A DNA stretch of 64,000 nt, taken from positions 1 through 64,000 of the forward strand of contig NZ_JAVRHZ010000009.1 in assembly GCF_031846325.1 (NCBI RefSeq), written 5' to 3'. Position 1 is the stretch's first letter. Each line of letters starts with the position of its first letter. Below are positions 26,202-34,393 of this stretch, piece by piece. Both the position numbers and the translations under genes were made by a program. The notes under the pieces were generated by a model. It saw only the letters and a program-made list of their open reading frames with translations. It was not told the DNA's origin and searched no databases. The stretch comes from Patiriisocius_A hiemis (GTDB lineage Bacteria > Bacteroidota > Bacteroidia > Flavobacteriales > Flavobacteriaceae).

Positions 26202-26681
26202 TTATTCTTCTTCTTTAGTTGCTTTAGTTTCAGCAGCAGGAGCAGCTTTAGCTTTGCTAGATCCACCTCTTCTACTTCTACGTGTAGATTTAGTTTTCTT
26301 AGCTTTACCAGCATTGTATAACTCGTTGTAATCAACTAGTTCTATCATTGCCATATCTGCATTATCTCCTAGTCTATTTCCAAGCTTAATAATTCTTGTA
26401 TATCCGCCTGGTCTGTCTCCAACTTTTACTGCTACATCTCTAAATAATTCTGTAACTGCATCTTTTTGACGTAGTCTAGACATTACGATACGACGATTGT
26501 GTGTTGTATCTTCTTTAGACTTAGTAATCATTGGCTCTACAAAACGCTTTAACGCTTTTGCTTTTGCAACAGTTGTGTTTATTCTTTTGTGTTCAATTAG
26601 GGAACAAGCCATATTTGCTAACATAGCTCTTCTATGAGCTGTTTTTCTTCCTAAATGATTTACTTTTTTTCCGTGTCTCAT
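26202..26681 (-). CDS. rplQ: 50S ribosomal protein L17
   Basis: L17 of the large subunit. MRHGKKVNHLGRKTAHRRAML is the family start (given here in two parts: MRHGKKVNHLGR and KTAHRRAML), with DRPGGYTRIIKLG later. At 159 residues it exceeds the E. coli protein by about 30; the extra part is a C-terminal tail rich in Lys, Arg, Ala and Glu, from about residue 120, probably disordered. It is the last gene of the alpha operon part, 64 bases after rpoA, and is followed by the strong terminator. Confidence 0.97.
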   Translation of the reverse strand: MRHGKKVNHLGRKTAHRRAMLANMACSLIEHKRINTTVAKAKALKRFVEPMITKSKEDTTHNRRIVMSRLRQKDAVTELFRDVAVKVGDRPGGYTRIIKLGNRLGDNADMAMIELVDYNELYNAGKAKKTKSTRRSRRGGSSKAKAAPAAETKATKEEE

Positions 26682-26745
26682 GACTTTATTATTATCATCT
26701 TGCTACCAAACCACATATTTTAAAGTGGGAGCAAAATATGATTAA

Positions 26746-27738
26746 TTAATCTTTATCTAATTTATATTTTGAAAGGTCCATCCCAAAATTAAGTCCCTTA
26801 ACACTTACAAGCTCTTCTAGCTCTGTTAAAGACTTTTTACCAAAGTTTCTAAACTTCATTAAATCATTCTTGTTAAAAGAAACTAAGTCTCCTAAAGTAT
26901 CAACTTCTGCAGCTTTTAAACAATTAAGAGCACGAACACTTAAGTCCATATCTACTAATTTTGTTTTAAGTAACTGGCGCATGTGAAGTGACTCTTCATC
27001 ATAGGTTTCGGTTTGTGCAATCTCATCAGCTTCTAGCGTAATACGCTCATCACTAAATAGCATAAAGTGGTGAATTAACGTCTTTGCAGCTTCTGTTAGT
27101 GCGTCTTTAGGGTGAATAGAACCATCAGTAATGATTTCGAAAACTAATTTTTCGTAATCTGTTTTTTGCTCTACACGATAATTTTCAATGCTATACTTAA
27201 CATTTTTAATTGGCGTGTAGATAGAATCTGTAAAAATAGTTCCAAGAGGTGCATTTGCTTTCTTGTTCTCTTCAGCAGGAACATATCCTCTACCTTTTTC
27301 TATAGTAATCTCAAAGTTAAGATTTACTTTAGCATCCATATTACAGATGACTAAATCTGGGTTTAACACTTGGAAACCAGAGATAAATTTTTGAAAATCT
27401 CCAGCAACAAGTTGTTCACCTCCATTTACTGAGATAGTAACGGTTTCATTATCTATTTCATCTATTTGTCTTTTGAAACGTACTTGTTTCAAATTCAAAA
27501 TAATTTCAGTAACATCCTCTACTACTCCTGCAATGGTTGAGAATTCGTGATCAACTCCTTCGATACGTACCGAAGTAATTGCAAATCCTTCTAGAGAAGA
27601 AAGTAAAACTCGTCTTAATGCGTTACCTACTGTTAATCCATATCCAGGTTCTAAAGGGCGAAATTCAAATTTCCCTTCAAAATCTGTTGAATTAATCATG
27701 ATAACTTTATCAGGCTTCTGAAAACTAAATACTGCCAT
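26746..27738 (-). CDS. rpoA: DNA-directed RNA polymerase subunit alpha
   Basis: The 330-residue alpha subunit has the N-terminal dimerisation and assembly domain (PLEPGYGLTVGNALRRVLL, then LEGFAITSVRIEGVDHEF) and the C-terminal domain after about residue 250, with the helix-hairpin-helix region RALNCLKAAEVDTLGDLV and FRNFGKKSLTELEEL. The arginine in RALNCLK corresponds to the UP-element contact region of E. coli. Both gaps around it are longer than usual for the cluster (97 bases to rpsD, 64 to rplQ) and the upstream one holds an inverted repeat. Confidence 0.98.
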   Translation of the reverse strand: MAVFSFQKPDKVIMINSTDFEGKFEFRPLEPGYGLTVGNALRRVLLSSLEGFAITSVRIEGVDHEFSTIAGVVEDVTEIILNLKQVRFKRQIDEIDNETVTISVNGGEQLVAGDFQKFISGFQVLNPDLVICNMDAKVNLNFEITIEKGRGYVPAEENKKANAPLGTIFTDSIYTPIKNVKYSIENYRVEQKTDYEKLVFEIITDGSIHPKDALTEAAKTLIHHFMLFSDERITLEADEIAQTETYDEESLHMRQLLKTKLVDMDLSVRALNCLKAAEVDTLGDLVSFNKNDLMKFRNFGKKSLTELEELVSVKGLNFGMDLSKYKLDKD

Positions 27739-27775
27739 AATTTTTTTCTTCGTTTTAATTGTTACTTAGTTGCGC

Positions 27776-27805
27776 GGTTTATTAGCTTGAAGAACACTAT
27801 AAACC
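27776..27805 (-). repeat. Inverted repeat between rpsD and rpoA
   Basis: GGTTTAT and ATAAACC pair around a 16-base loop in the 97-base gap between rpsD and rpoA. It could be an RNA processing or regulatory hairpin. The stem is short and no U-tract follows, so it is not a terminator. Confidence 0.3.
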
Positions 27806-27835
27806 CTTTGGCTAAATACCAATATGATTAATTTT

Positions 27836-28441
27836 TTATTTTGAATATAATTCGACGATAAACTGCTCGTTTATGTTCTCTGGAATTTGAAGACGTTGAG
27901 GGATTGAAACATACGTTCCTTCTTTTTTCTCTCCATTCCATGTAATCCACTCGTAAACGTGATTTGCGTTTGCTAATGAGCTTTCAATAGCTTCTAGAGA
28001 TTTAGACTTTTCTCTAACAGCAACTACATCACCAGGTTTTAATTGGTAAGAAGGAATATTTACTTTCTCTCCATTAACTGTAATGTGACGGTGAGACACT
28101 AATTGTCTTGCAGCTGGACGGCTAGGAGCAATTCCCATACGGTACACTACATTGTCTAAACGTGACTCACATAGTTGAAGCAATACCTGACCTGTAATTC
28201 CAGGGGCAGCAGTTGCTCTTTTAAACATGTTTCTGAATTGCTTTTCTAAAATACCATAAGTGTATTTTGCTTTTTGCTTTTCAGCTAATTGAATAGCATA
28301 TTCAGATTTCTTTCCACGACGACGGTTGTTACCGTGTTGCCCTGGAGGGTAATTTCTTTTTTCGAAGGACTTATCTTCCCCGAAGATAGCTTCGCCAAAC
28401 TTACGAGCTATTTTAGTTTTTGGACCAGTATATCTTGCCAT
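27836..28441 (-). CDS. rpsD: 30S ribosomal protein S4
   Basis: S4 is a primary 16S rRNA binding protein and assembly initiator. The 201-residue protein has the N-terminal family domain (PPGQHGNNRRRGKKSEYA) and the S4 domain at about 90-155 (LCESRLDNVVYRMG and VSHRHITVNGEKVNIPSY). The N-terminal zinc-binding cysteines of the C+ form are absent. In E. coli S4 represses the alpha operon; the gaps of 85 and 97 bases on either side would be places to look for such control here. Confidence 0.98.
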   Translation of the reverse strand: MARYTGPKTKIARKFGEAIFGEDKSFEKRNYPPGQHGNNRRRGKKSEYAIQLAEKQKAKYTYGILEKQFRNMFKRATAAPGITGQVLLQLCESRLDNVVYRMGIAPSRPAARQLVSHRHITVNGEKVNIPSYQLKPGDVVAVREKSKSLEAIESSLANANHVYEWITWNGEKKEGTYVSIPQRLQIPENINEQFIVELYSK

Positions 28442-28526
28442 TTTTAAGTGATTTTGAAGGTGAAATTAAATTAAGGTCTTATCTATCCTCTAACTCCAAT
28501 ATCCTTCAGATTGATATTTATTATAA

Positions 28527-28925
28527 TTATACTCTTCTACGCTTTGGAGGACGACATCCATTATGTGGCATTGGAGTTACATCGATAATTTCGCTAACTT
28601 CAATTCCTGCATTGTGGATGGATCTAATAGCAGATTCTCTACCATTACCAGGTCCCTTAACGTATACTTTTACTTTACGTAAGCCTGCTTCATGAGCAAT
28701 TGCTGCGCAATCTTCTGCTGCTAATTGAGCTGCATAAGGAGTATTCTTTTTAGAACCTCTAAAGCCCATTTTTCCTGCTGAAGACCATGAGATAACATCA
28801 CCATTCTTGTTAGTTAAAGAAATAATGATATTGTTAAATGAAGCTGTTATATGTGCTTCACCTACAGACTCAATAGTAACTTTACGTTTTTTTGTGCTTT
28901 TAGCTTTTGGATTTGCCTTTGCCAT
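28527..28925 (-). CDS. rpsK: 30S ribosomal protein S11
   Basis: S11 lies on the platform of the small subunit near the 3' end of 16S rRNA. The 132-residue protein has ASFNNIIISLTNKNGDVISW, GFRGSKKNTPYAAQLAAED and the C-terminal DVTPMPHNGCRPPKRRRV. Length and motifs are normal. It is 11 bases downstream of rpsM and 85 bases before rpsD. The N-terminal Lys-rich tail (KANPKAKSTKKRKV) is typical. Confidence 0.98.
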   Translation of the reverse strand: MAKANPKAKSTKKRKVTIESVGEAHITASFNNIIISLTNKNGDVISWSSAGKMGFRGSKKNTPYAAQLAAEDCAAIAHEAGLRKVKVYVKGPGNGRESAIRSIHNAGIEVSEIIDVTPMPHNGCRPPKRRRV

Positions 28926-28936
28926 ATCTCTAGGTA

Positions 28937-29311
28937 TTATTTAGTTGCTTTTTTCTTGTTAGCAACTGTTTTACGTTTTCCTTTTCTTGTTCTCGAGTTA
29001 TTCTTAGTGCGTTGTCCTCTTAATGGAAGACCAGCTCTGTGACGAATACCTCTGTAACAACCAATGTCCATTAAACGCTTAATGCTTAATTGAACTTCGC
29101 TACGTAATTCACCTTCAATTTTGAAAGACCCAACAGCATCACGAATTTTTCCGATTTCTTCATCGTTCCATTCGTTTACTTTTTTGCCTTCATCTACTCC
29201 GGCCTCTTTTAATATATCTTGCGCACGGCTTTTACCAATTCCGAAGATATATGTTAACGCGATTACACCCCTTTTTTGTTTTGGGATATCTACACCTGCG
29301 ATTCTTGCCAT
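28937..29311 (-). CDS. rpsM: 30S ribosomal protein S13
   Basis: S13 sits in the head of the small subunit and forms bridges with the 50S subunit. The 124-residue protein begins MARIAGVDIPKQKRGVIAL, has the helix-hairpin-helix region TYIFGIGKSRAQDIL and the signature YRGIRHRAGLPLRGQRTKNN, and ends in a basic tail that contacts P-site tRNA. It starts the alpha operon part and lies two bases after rpmJ. Confidence 0.98.
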   Translation of the reverse strand: MARIAGVDIPKQKRGVIALTYIFGIGKSRAQDILKEAGVDEGKKVNEWNDEEIGKIRDAVGSFKIEGELRSEVQLSIKRLMDIGCYRGIRHRAGLPLRGQRTKNNSRTRKGKRKTVANKKKATK

Positions 29312-29313
29312 AA

Positions 29314-29430
29314 TTATCCTTGTCTTTGTTTGAACCTAGGGTTCTTTTTGTTAATTACATATAATCTGCCTTTTCTGCGAACGATTTTGCAGTCGGCACT
29401 TCTCTTTTTTACTGATGCTCTAACTTTCAT
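29314..29430 (-). CDS. rpmJ: 50S ribosomal protein L36, zinc-free form
   Basis: I found this 38-residue gene by translating the gap between infA and rpsM. It starts MKVRASVKKRSADCKIVRR and ends NPRFKQRQG. In the zinc-binding form the ligands are Cys11, Cys14, Cys27 and a His near position 33. Here they are Ser11, Cys14, Asn27 and Phe33, so only one ligand remains and zinc cannot be held. It is thus a C-minus L36, probably the only copy in the main cluster. Spacing is 6 bases from infA and 2 to rpsM. Confidence 0.95.
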   Translation of the reverse strand: MKVRASVKKRSADCKIVRRKGRLYVINKKNPRFKQRQG

Positions 29431-29436
29431 TTTAGT

Positions 29437-29652
29437 TTAGTATCTGTATGTTATACGAGCCTTCGTTAAATCGTAAGGACTCATTTCTAATTTTACTTTA
29501 TCTCCTGGTAATAGTTTAATGTAGTGCATACGCATTTTACCCGAGATATGTGCAGTCACAATGTGACCGTTTTCTAGTTCAACTCTAAACATTGCGTTAG
29601 ACAATGCTTCTACTATTGATCCATCTTGTTCTATTGCGGGTTGTTTTGCCAT
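29437..29652 (-). CDS. infA: Translation initiation factor IF-1
   Basis: IF-1 binds the A site of the 30S subunit during initiation. The 71-residue protein is a single S1-like OB fold: IEQDGSIVEALSNAMFRVEL, then HISGKMRMHYIKLLPGDKV and MSPYDLTKARITYRY. Length is normal. It lies between secY and rpmJ; adk and map, which often separate secY from infA in other phyla, are absent here. Confidence 0.97.
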   Translation of the reverse strand: MAKQPAIEQDGSIVEALSNAMFRVELENGHIVTAHISGKMRMHYIKLLPGDKVKLEMSPYDLTKARITYRY

Positions 29653-29654
29653 AA

Positions 29655-30980
29655 TTATGCTACTGCTTTTCTATTTTTACCAGACTTCATTAAACCATCA
29701 TAATGACGATTTAGTAAGTACGAATTAATTTGTTGCATTGTATCAATAGCTACTCCTACCATAATAAGTAGTGAAGTACCTCCAAAGAACAATGCCCAAC
29801 CTTGTTGGATTCCCATTAATTGATATACAACAGCTGGGAAAATTGCTATTGCTGCTAAGAATATAGATCCTGGCAACGTTATTTGCGACATTACTCTATC
29901 TAAAAATTCTGCTGTGTCAGTTCCTGGCTTAATACCTGGTATAAATCCACCGCTTCGTTTTAAATCATCTGCCATTTTATTTGTTGGTACTGTAATCGCA
30001 GTATAGAAGTACGTAAATACTATAATTAATAATGCGAAAACTACATTATACCACAGACCAAAAATATCACTAAAGTTTGCTTGTAATGTCTTTGCAAAGT
30101 TACTATCACTAAGCCCTGCAACTGCAGAAGGCACAAACATGATAGCCTGAGCAAAGATAATTGGCATAACACCAGAAGCATTTAACTTTAAAGGTATAAA
30201 CTGCCTTGCGCCAAAAATGTTTTTCTCATATTCTCCACTTGCTGTTCTACGTGCATATTGGACGGGTATTTTTCTAACTGCCATGACGAGTAATACAGAA
30301 AGTAATATGATTACAAACCAGATAACCAATTCTATTAATACTAACATTACAGAGTTTGAAGCAACTTCCTGAGCGAAAGAAGCAGGTAATGTAGCAATGA
30401 TACCAACCATAATTAATATTGAGATACCATTTCCAATACCTTTATCTGTAATTTTTTCTCCTAACCACATTGCAAATACACAACCTGTTACAAGTATAAT
30501 TGTAGATGATATAAAGAATAAAGGAGTTTTACCTAAAATAAACGCCTCTGCAGGGACCCCTAGTGCCTCAAGCCCTATTAAATAACTAGGTGCTTGAACC
30601 AAACAGATCCCAATAGTTAACCAACGTGTAATCTGGTTAATTTTCTTTCTACCACTTTCTCCTTCTTTTTGTAACTTCTGTAAATATGGTACAGCAATTT
30701 GCATTAATTGCACAACAATAGAAGCAGAGATATACGGCATGATACCCAATGCAAAAACAGATGCATTTGCAAATGCACCACCTGTAAAAGCATTTAATAT
30801 TCCTCCAATACCTCCATCATCAAATTTACCTGCGAACTCTCCTAACAAAGAAGCATCAATACTAGGTAATGGTACTTGCGCACCAAAACGGTACACTAAT
30901 AACAGACCTAACGTAACAATGATTCTATTACGAAGCTCTTCAATTTTATAAACGTTTTTTAAGGTATCAATAAATTTCAT
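29655..30980 (-). CDS. secY: Preprotein translocase subunit SecY
   Basis: SecY forms the inner membrane channel for Sec-dependent export. The 441-residue protein has about ten hydrophobic helices. Family signatures include GLLLVYRFGAQVPLPSID in helix 1, ALGIMPYISASIVVQLM at the plug/helix 2 region, and the cytoplasmic loop near GGFIPGIKPGTDTAEFLD. As usual it ends the spc part of the cluster after rplO, 12 bases away. All exported proteins in this window with signal peptides would pass through it. Confidence 0.98.
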   Translation of the reverse strand: MKFIDTLKNVYKIEELRNRIIVTLGLLLVYRFGAQVPLPSIDASLLGEFAGKFDDGGIGGILNAFTGGAFANASVFALGIMPYISASIVVQLMQIAVPYLQKLQKEGESGRKKINQITRWLTIGICLVQAPSYLIGLEALGVPAEAFILGKTPLFFISSTIILVTGCVFAMWLGEKITDKGIGNGISILIMVGIIATLPASFAQEVASNSVMLVLIELVIWFVIILLSVLLVMAVRKIPVQYARRTASGEYEKNIFGARQFIPLKLNASGVMPIIFAQAIMFVPSAVAGLSDSNFAKTLQANFSDIFGLWYNVVFALLIIVFTYFYTAITVPTNKMADDLKRSGGFIPGIKPGTDTAEFLDRVMSQITLPGSIFLAAIAIFPAVVYQLMGIQQGWALFFGGTSLLIMVGVAIDTMQQINSYLLNRHYDGLMKSGKNRKAVA

Positions 30981-30992
30981 GCTTGCTTCTTA

Positions 30993-31445
30993 TTACAAAG
31001 TTACTACTTCACCACCTGCAGCTTCAATAGCTTTTTGAGCTGTAGCAGTAAATTTGTGAGCTGTTACTTTTAATTTAGCAGATAATTCTCCTCTTCCTAA
31101 AATCTTTACCATTTCGTTTTTACCAGCTAGACCTAAACTTACTAAAGTTTCAAAATCTACAGCATCTTTAATTTTCTTGTCGTCAACTAATTGTTGTAAC
31201 GTATCAATGTTAACCCCTTGGTACTCCTTACGGTTAATATTGGTAAACCCAAACTTAGGTACACGACGTTGTAATGGCATTTGTCCACCTTCAAATCCTA
31301 GTTTCTTAGAATATCCAGAACGTGACTTAGCTCCTTTATGTCCACGTGTTGCAGTACCACCTTTTCCAGATCCTTGACCACGACCTACACGTTTACCTTG
31401 TCTTTTTACCGAGCCTTCTGCTGGTTTTAAATTACTTAAATCCAT
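30993..31445 (-). CDS. rplO: 50S ribosomal protein L15
   Basis: L15 is a late-assembly large subunit protein. The 150-residue product starts MDLSNLKPAEGSVKRQGKR and has the Gly/Lys-rich N-terminal extension GRGQGSGKGGTATRGHKGAK that threads into 23S rRNA, then the globular part ending in KAIEAAGGEVVTL. The length is normal. It is 10 bases after rpmD. Confidence 0.98.
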   Translation of the reverse strand: MDLSNLKPAEGSVKRQGKRVGRGQGSGKGGTATRGHKGAKSRSGYSKKLGFEGGQMPLQRRVPKFGFTNINRKEYQGVNIDTLQQLVDDKKIKDAVDFETLVSLGLAGKNEMVKILGRGELSAKLKVTAHKFTATAQKAIEAAGGEVVTL

Positions 31446-31455
31446 CTTATATCTC

Positions 31456-31635
31456 TTATACGGTTTCTACAGAAACCAAGTGTTTAACTTTTGTTACCAT
31501 ACCAAGAATGTTTGGCGTGTCTTCATGCTCGACAGTTTGACCTATCTTCTTGAGACCTAACGCTTCTAGCGTTCTTTTTTGGTTTTTAGTGCGGTTAATA
31601 GCACTCTTTACCTTTGTTACTTTGATCTTTGCCAT
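31456..31635 (-). CDS. rpmD: 50S ribosomal protein L30
   Basis: I found this 59-residue gene by translating the gap between rpsE and rplO. It starts MAKIKVTKVKSAINRTKNQ, continues RTLEALGLKKIGQTVEHED and ends KVKHLVSVETV, which is the standard bacterial L30. It binds 5S/23S rRNA at the central protuberance. The gaps to rpsE and rplO are 13 and 10 bases. Confidence 0.97.
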   Translation of the reverse strand: MAKIKVTKVKSAINRTKNQKRTLEALGLKKIGQTVEHEDTPNILGMVTKVKHLVSVETV

Positions 31636-31648
31636 CTTCTTCTGTATT

Positions 31649-32173
31649 TTATCCTTTATATAATTTCTCTAAAGAAATACCTCTTTGCTTTGCCACAGTT
31701 TGTGCACTTCTTAACTGAAGTAATGCATCAAAAGTAGCTTTTACAACATTATGTGGGTTTGATGATCCTTGAGATTTAGAAAGTACGTCATGTACTCCTA
31801 CTGCCTCTAATACCGCACGCACAGCACCTCCAGCAATTACACCTGTACCAGGTGCTGCAGGAAGCAAATTAACTCTTGCTCCTCCATATTTACCTTTTTG
31901 CTCGTGAGGTAATGTTGCTTTATTAAGTGGGATACGAACTAGGTTTTTCTTTGCGTCTTCAATAGCTTTTGCAATTGCACTTGCTACATCTTTAGACTTT
32001 CCTAGTCCTTGACCTACAACACCGTTTTCATCACCAACAACAACTATTGCTGAAAATCCGAAGGCTCTACCCCCTTTTGTTACTTTGGTAACACGTTGTA
32101 CACCTACTAAACGGTCTTTTAAATCTAGACCACTTGGTTTTACTAATTCTACGTTCTTATAATCTTGATACAT
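31649..32173 (-). CDS. rpsE: 30S ribosomal protein S5
   Basis: S5 supports decoding accuracy and helix 34 structure. The 174-residue protein has the double-stranded RNA-binding-like N-terminal domain (VTKVTKGGRAFGFSAIVVVG) and the C-terminal domain (AGGAVRAVLEAVGVHDVLSK). The loop residues associated with spectinomycin sensitivity (VTKGGRAF) look normal. It is 5 bases after rplR. Confidence 0.98.
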   Translation of the reverse strand: MYQDYKNVELVKPSGLDLKDRLVGVQRVTKVTKGGRAFGFSAIVVVGDENGVVGQGLGKSKDVASAIAKAIEDAKKNLVRIPLNKATLPHEQKGKYGGARVNLLPAAPGTGVIAGGAVRAVLEAVGVHDVLSKSQGSSNPHNVVKATFDALLQLRSAQTVAKQRGISLEKLYKG

Positions 32174-32178
32174 ACTAC

Positions 32179-32535
32179 TTAGAATTTAAGGCCGCCTTCG
32201 CGAGCTCCTTCAGCTAATGATTTTACTCTTCCGTGATATAGGTAACCGCCTCTGTCAAAAGAAACAGTTTCTACACCTGCCTTTTGCGCTTTTTCTGCGA
32301 TTGCTTTCCCTACTAACTTTGCTGCTTCACTTTTGTTTACTTTTGAAACATCAATGTCTTTGTCTCTTGAAGATGCAGCGGTAATTGTTTTTCCATTTAC
32401 ATCGTCAATAAGTTGTGCGTAAATCTCTTTGTTACTCCTAAAAACAGCTAAACGCGGTCTTTGCTCAGTACCTGAGACTGTTTTACGTATTCTAAAACGT
32501 AAACGCTGTCTTCTATCTTCTTTAGATAATGCCAT
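32179..32535 (-). CDS. rplR: 50S ribosomal protein L18
   Basis: L18 binds 5S rRNA with L5 and L25. The 118-residue protein has the basic N-terminus RRQRLRFRIRKTVSGT, RPRLAVFRSNKEIYAQLIDD, and the C-terminal FDRGGYLYHGRVKSLAEGAR, which is the family signature. Spacing is 11 bases from rplF. Confidence 0.98.
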   Translation of the reverse strand: MALSKEDRRQRLRFRIRKTVSGTEQRPRLAVFRSNKEIYAQLIDDVNGKTITAASSRDKDIDVSKVNKSEAAKLVGKAIAEKAQKAGVETVSFDRGGYLYHGRVKSLAEGAREGGLKF

Positions 32536-32546
32536 AACTTTATATC

Positions 32547-33089
32547 TTATGCAGATTTACCTGCTTTTCTTCTTATTTGTTCTCCTACAAATCTAATCCC
32601 TTTCCCTTTGTAAGGTTCTGGCTTACGGAAGGCACGTATCTTTGCAGCTACTTGTCCAACCAATTGTTTGTCGTGAGATGTTAATTTTACTATAGGATTC
32701 TTTCCTTTTTCGCTAACTGTTTCTACTTTAACTTCTGGAGCTATGTCAAGAACTATGTTGTGAGAGAATCCAATTGCTAAATCAAGTTTTTGTCCTTGAT
32801 TTGAAGCACGATATCCTACTCCTACTAATTCTAATTCTTTAGACCATCCGTTAGTAACACCTTCAATCATATTAAAAATTAGAGCTCTGTATAAACCATG
32901 CTTTGCTCTGTGATCTTTATATTCTGAAGAACGTTCAACAGTTACTTCGTTCTCTTCTACTTTAATACTCACATCTGAGTATTCTTGCGTTAATTCGCCT
33001 AATTTTCCTTTAACAGTAATTACATTATCTTTTACATCTATTGTAACTCCTGCTGGAATTGCTACCGGGTTTTTACCTATTCTTGACAT
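32547..33089 (-). CDS. rplF: 50S ribosomal protein L6
   Basis: L6 lies near the factor-binding site of the large subunit. The 180-residue protein has two related alpha/beta domains. Signatures are MSRIGKNPVAIPAGV at the start and KPEPYKGKGIRFVGEQIRRK near the end. It is 15 bases after rpsH. No unusual substitutions are evident. Confidence 0.98.
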   Translation of the reverse strand: MSRIGKNPVAIPAGVTIDVKDNVITVKGKLGELTQEYSDVSIKVEENEVTVERSSEYKDHRAKHGLYRALIFNMIEGVTNGWSKELELVGVGYRASNQGQKLDLAIGFSHNIVLDIAPEVKVETVSEKGKNPIVKLTSHDKQLVGQVAAKIRAFRKPEPYKGKGIRFVGEQIRRKAGKSA

Positions 33090-33104
33090 TTCTTGTCTCT
33101 TTTT

Positions 33105-33506
33105 TTAGTAAACGTAACATAATACTTCTCCACCTACATTTTGAGATTGTGCTTGCTTACCTGTCATCACTCCTGCTGAAGTTGAAACAATTGCAATACC
33201 CAAACCATTCAAAATACGAGGCATTTCTGAAGAACCTGCATACTTACGTAAACCTGGTTTACTAATTCTTTGCATTCTTTTTATTACTGGATCTTTTGTA
33301 AGCTTATCATACTTTAAAGCAATCTTGATTGTTCCCTGAGGTCCTTTCTCATCTTCAAATTTGTAGCTTAAAATAAATCCTTGGTCAAAAAGAATTTTTG
33401 TAATCTCCTTTTTTAAGTTAGAAGCTGGGATATCCACTACTCGGTGCCCTGCTTTAACTGCATTTCTAACTCTTGTTAGATAATCTGCGATTGGATCTGT
33501 TGTCAT
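33105..33506 (-). CDS. rpsH: 30S ribosomal protein S8
   Basis: S8 binds the central domain of 16S rRNA. The 133-residue protein begins MTTDPIADYLTRVRNAVKAG and has the C-terminal signature GLGIAIVSTSAGVMTGKQA, ending GGEVLCYVY. In E. coli S8 represses the spc operon by binding near rplE; no matching structure was recognised here. A 60-base gap separates it from rpsN. Confidence 0.98.
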   Translation of the reverse strand: MTTDPIADYLTRVRNAVKAGHRVVDIPASNLKKEITKILFDQGFILSYKFEDEKGPQGTIKIALKYDKLTKDPVIKRMQRISKPGLRKYAGSSEMPRILNGLGIAIVSTSAGVMTGKQAQSQNVGGEVLCYVY

Positions 33507-33566
33507 TTATATTAATTTGCGGAAGTGGTTTTCATACTATTATGAACCTACAACCAATTTGTAATT

Positions 33567-33836
33567 TTACCAGCTTGCTTTTTTAACACCTGGGATAAGC
33601 CCTTGATTTGCCATCTCTCTGAATGTAACACGAGAAATTCCAAATGTTCTCATATACCCCTTTGGTCTTCCAGTAAGTTTGCAACGATTGTGCATACGAA
33701 CAGGAGAAGCATTTTTTGGTAGCTTTTGAAGACCTTCCCAGTCTCCAGCTTCTTTTAAAGCTTTACGCTTTTCAGCATATTTTGCTACTGTTTTTGCTCT
33801 TTTAACCTCACGGGCTTTCATTGATTCTTTAGCCAT
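33567..33836 (-). CDS. rpsN: 30S ribosomal protein S14, short zinc-free form
   Basis: S14 lies in the head of the small subunit. The 89-residue product starts MAKESMKAREVKRAK and has the signature MHNRCKLTGRPKGYMRTFGI. It contains a single cysteine, so the CxxC pairs of the zinc-binding form are missing. It is also shorter than the E. coli zinc-free form (101), lacking part of the middle. It follows rplE by 3 bases. Confidence 0.97.
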   Translation of the reverse strand: MAKESMKAREVKRAKTVAKYAEKRKALKEAGDWEGLQKLPKNASPVRMHNRCKLTGRPKGYMRTFGISRVTFREMANQGLIPGVKKASW

Positions 33837-33839
33837 CTC

Positions 33840-34391
33840 TTAATTCTTTTTAAAGGGTAATCCCATTTCTGTTAATAATGATTTAGCTTCCTTATCTGTT
33901 TCCGCAGTAGTTACAAAAGTGATGTTCATTCCTTCAATCTTTTTTACCTTATCGATATCGATTTCTGGAAAGATTATTTGTTCAGTAACTCCTAAAGAGT
34001 AGTTACCTCTACCATCAAATCCTGTAGCATTGATACCATTAAAGTCTCTAACTCTTGGTAAAGCAGATGTTACAAGTCTATCTAAAAACTCATACATACG
34101 CTCACCTCTTAAAGTTACTTTTGCTCCAATTGGCATTCCTTTTCTAAGCTTGAACGTTGCAACGTCTTTTTTAGAAATAGTAGCTACTGCTCTTTGTCCA
34201 GTAATATTAGTTAACTCTTCTACAGAATTGTCAATTAATTTTTTATCTGCAACGGCAGCACCAACTCCTCTTGATACAACGATACGTTCTAGTTTAGGAA
34301 CCTGCATTACATTTTTGTAACCAAATTCATCTGTAAGAGCTTTAATTACTCTGCTCTTATATTCTTCCTTAAGTCTTGGTATATATCCCAT
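33840..34391 (-). CDS. rplE: 50S ribosomal protein L5
   Basis: L5 binds 5S rRNA and contacts P-site tRNA. The 183-residue protein has YKNVMQVPKLERIVVSRGVG near the start (with the usual N replaced by S), RKGMPIGAKVTLRGERMYEF in the middle and the C-terminal LTEMGLPFKKN. Length is typical. It overlaps nothing; two bases separate it from rplX. Confidence 0.98.
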   Translation of the reverse strand: MGYIPRLKEEYKSRVIKALTDEFGYKNVMQVPKLERIVVSRGVGAAVADKKLIDNSVEELTNITGQRAVATISKKDVATFKLRKGMPIGAKVTLRGERMYEFLDRLVTSALPRVRDFNGINATGFDGRGNYSLGVTEQIIFPEIDIDKVKKIEGMNITFVTTAETDKEAKSLLTEMGLPFKKN

Positions 34392-34393
34392 AA

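Noticed and set aside
26685..26745. Imperfect hairpin between rpoA and rplQ
   Set aside because: CCAC/GTGG with a 10-base loop is too short to separate from chance, and no U-tract follows.
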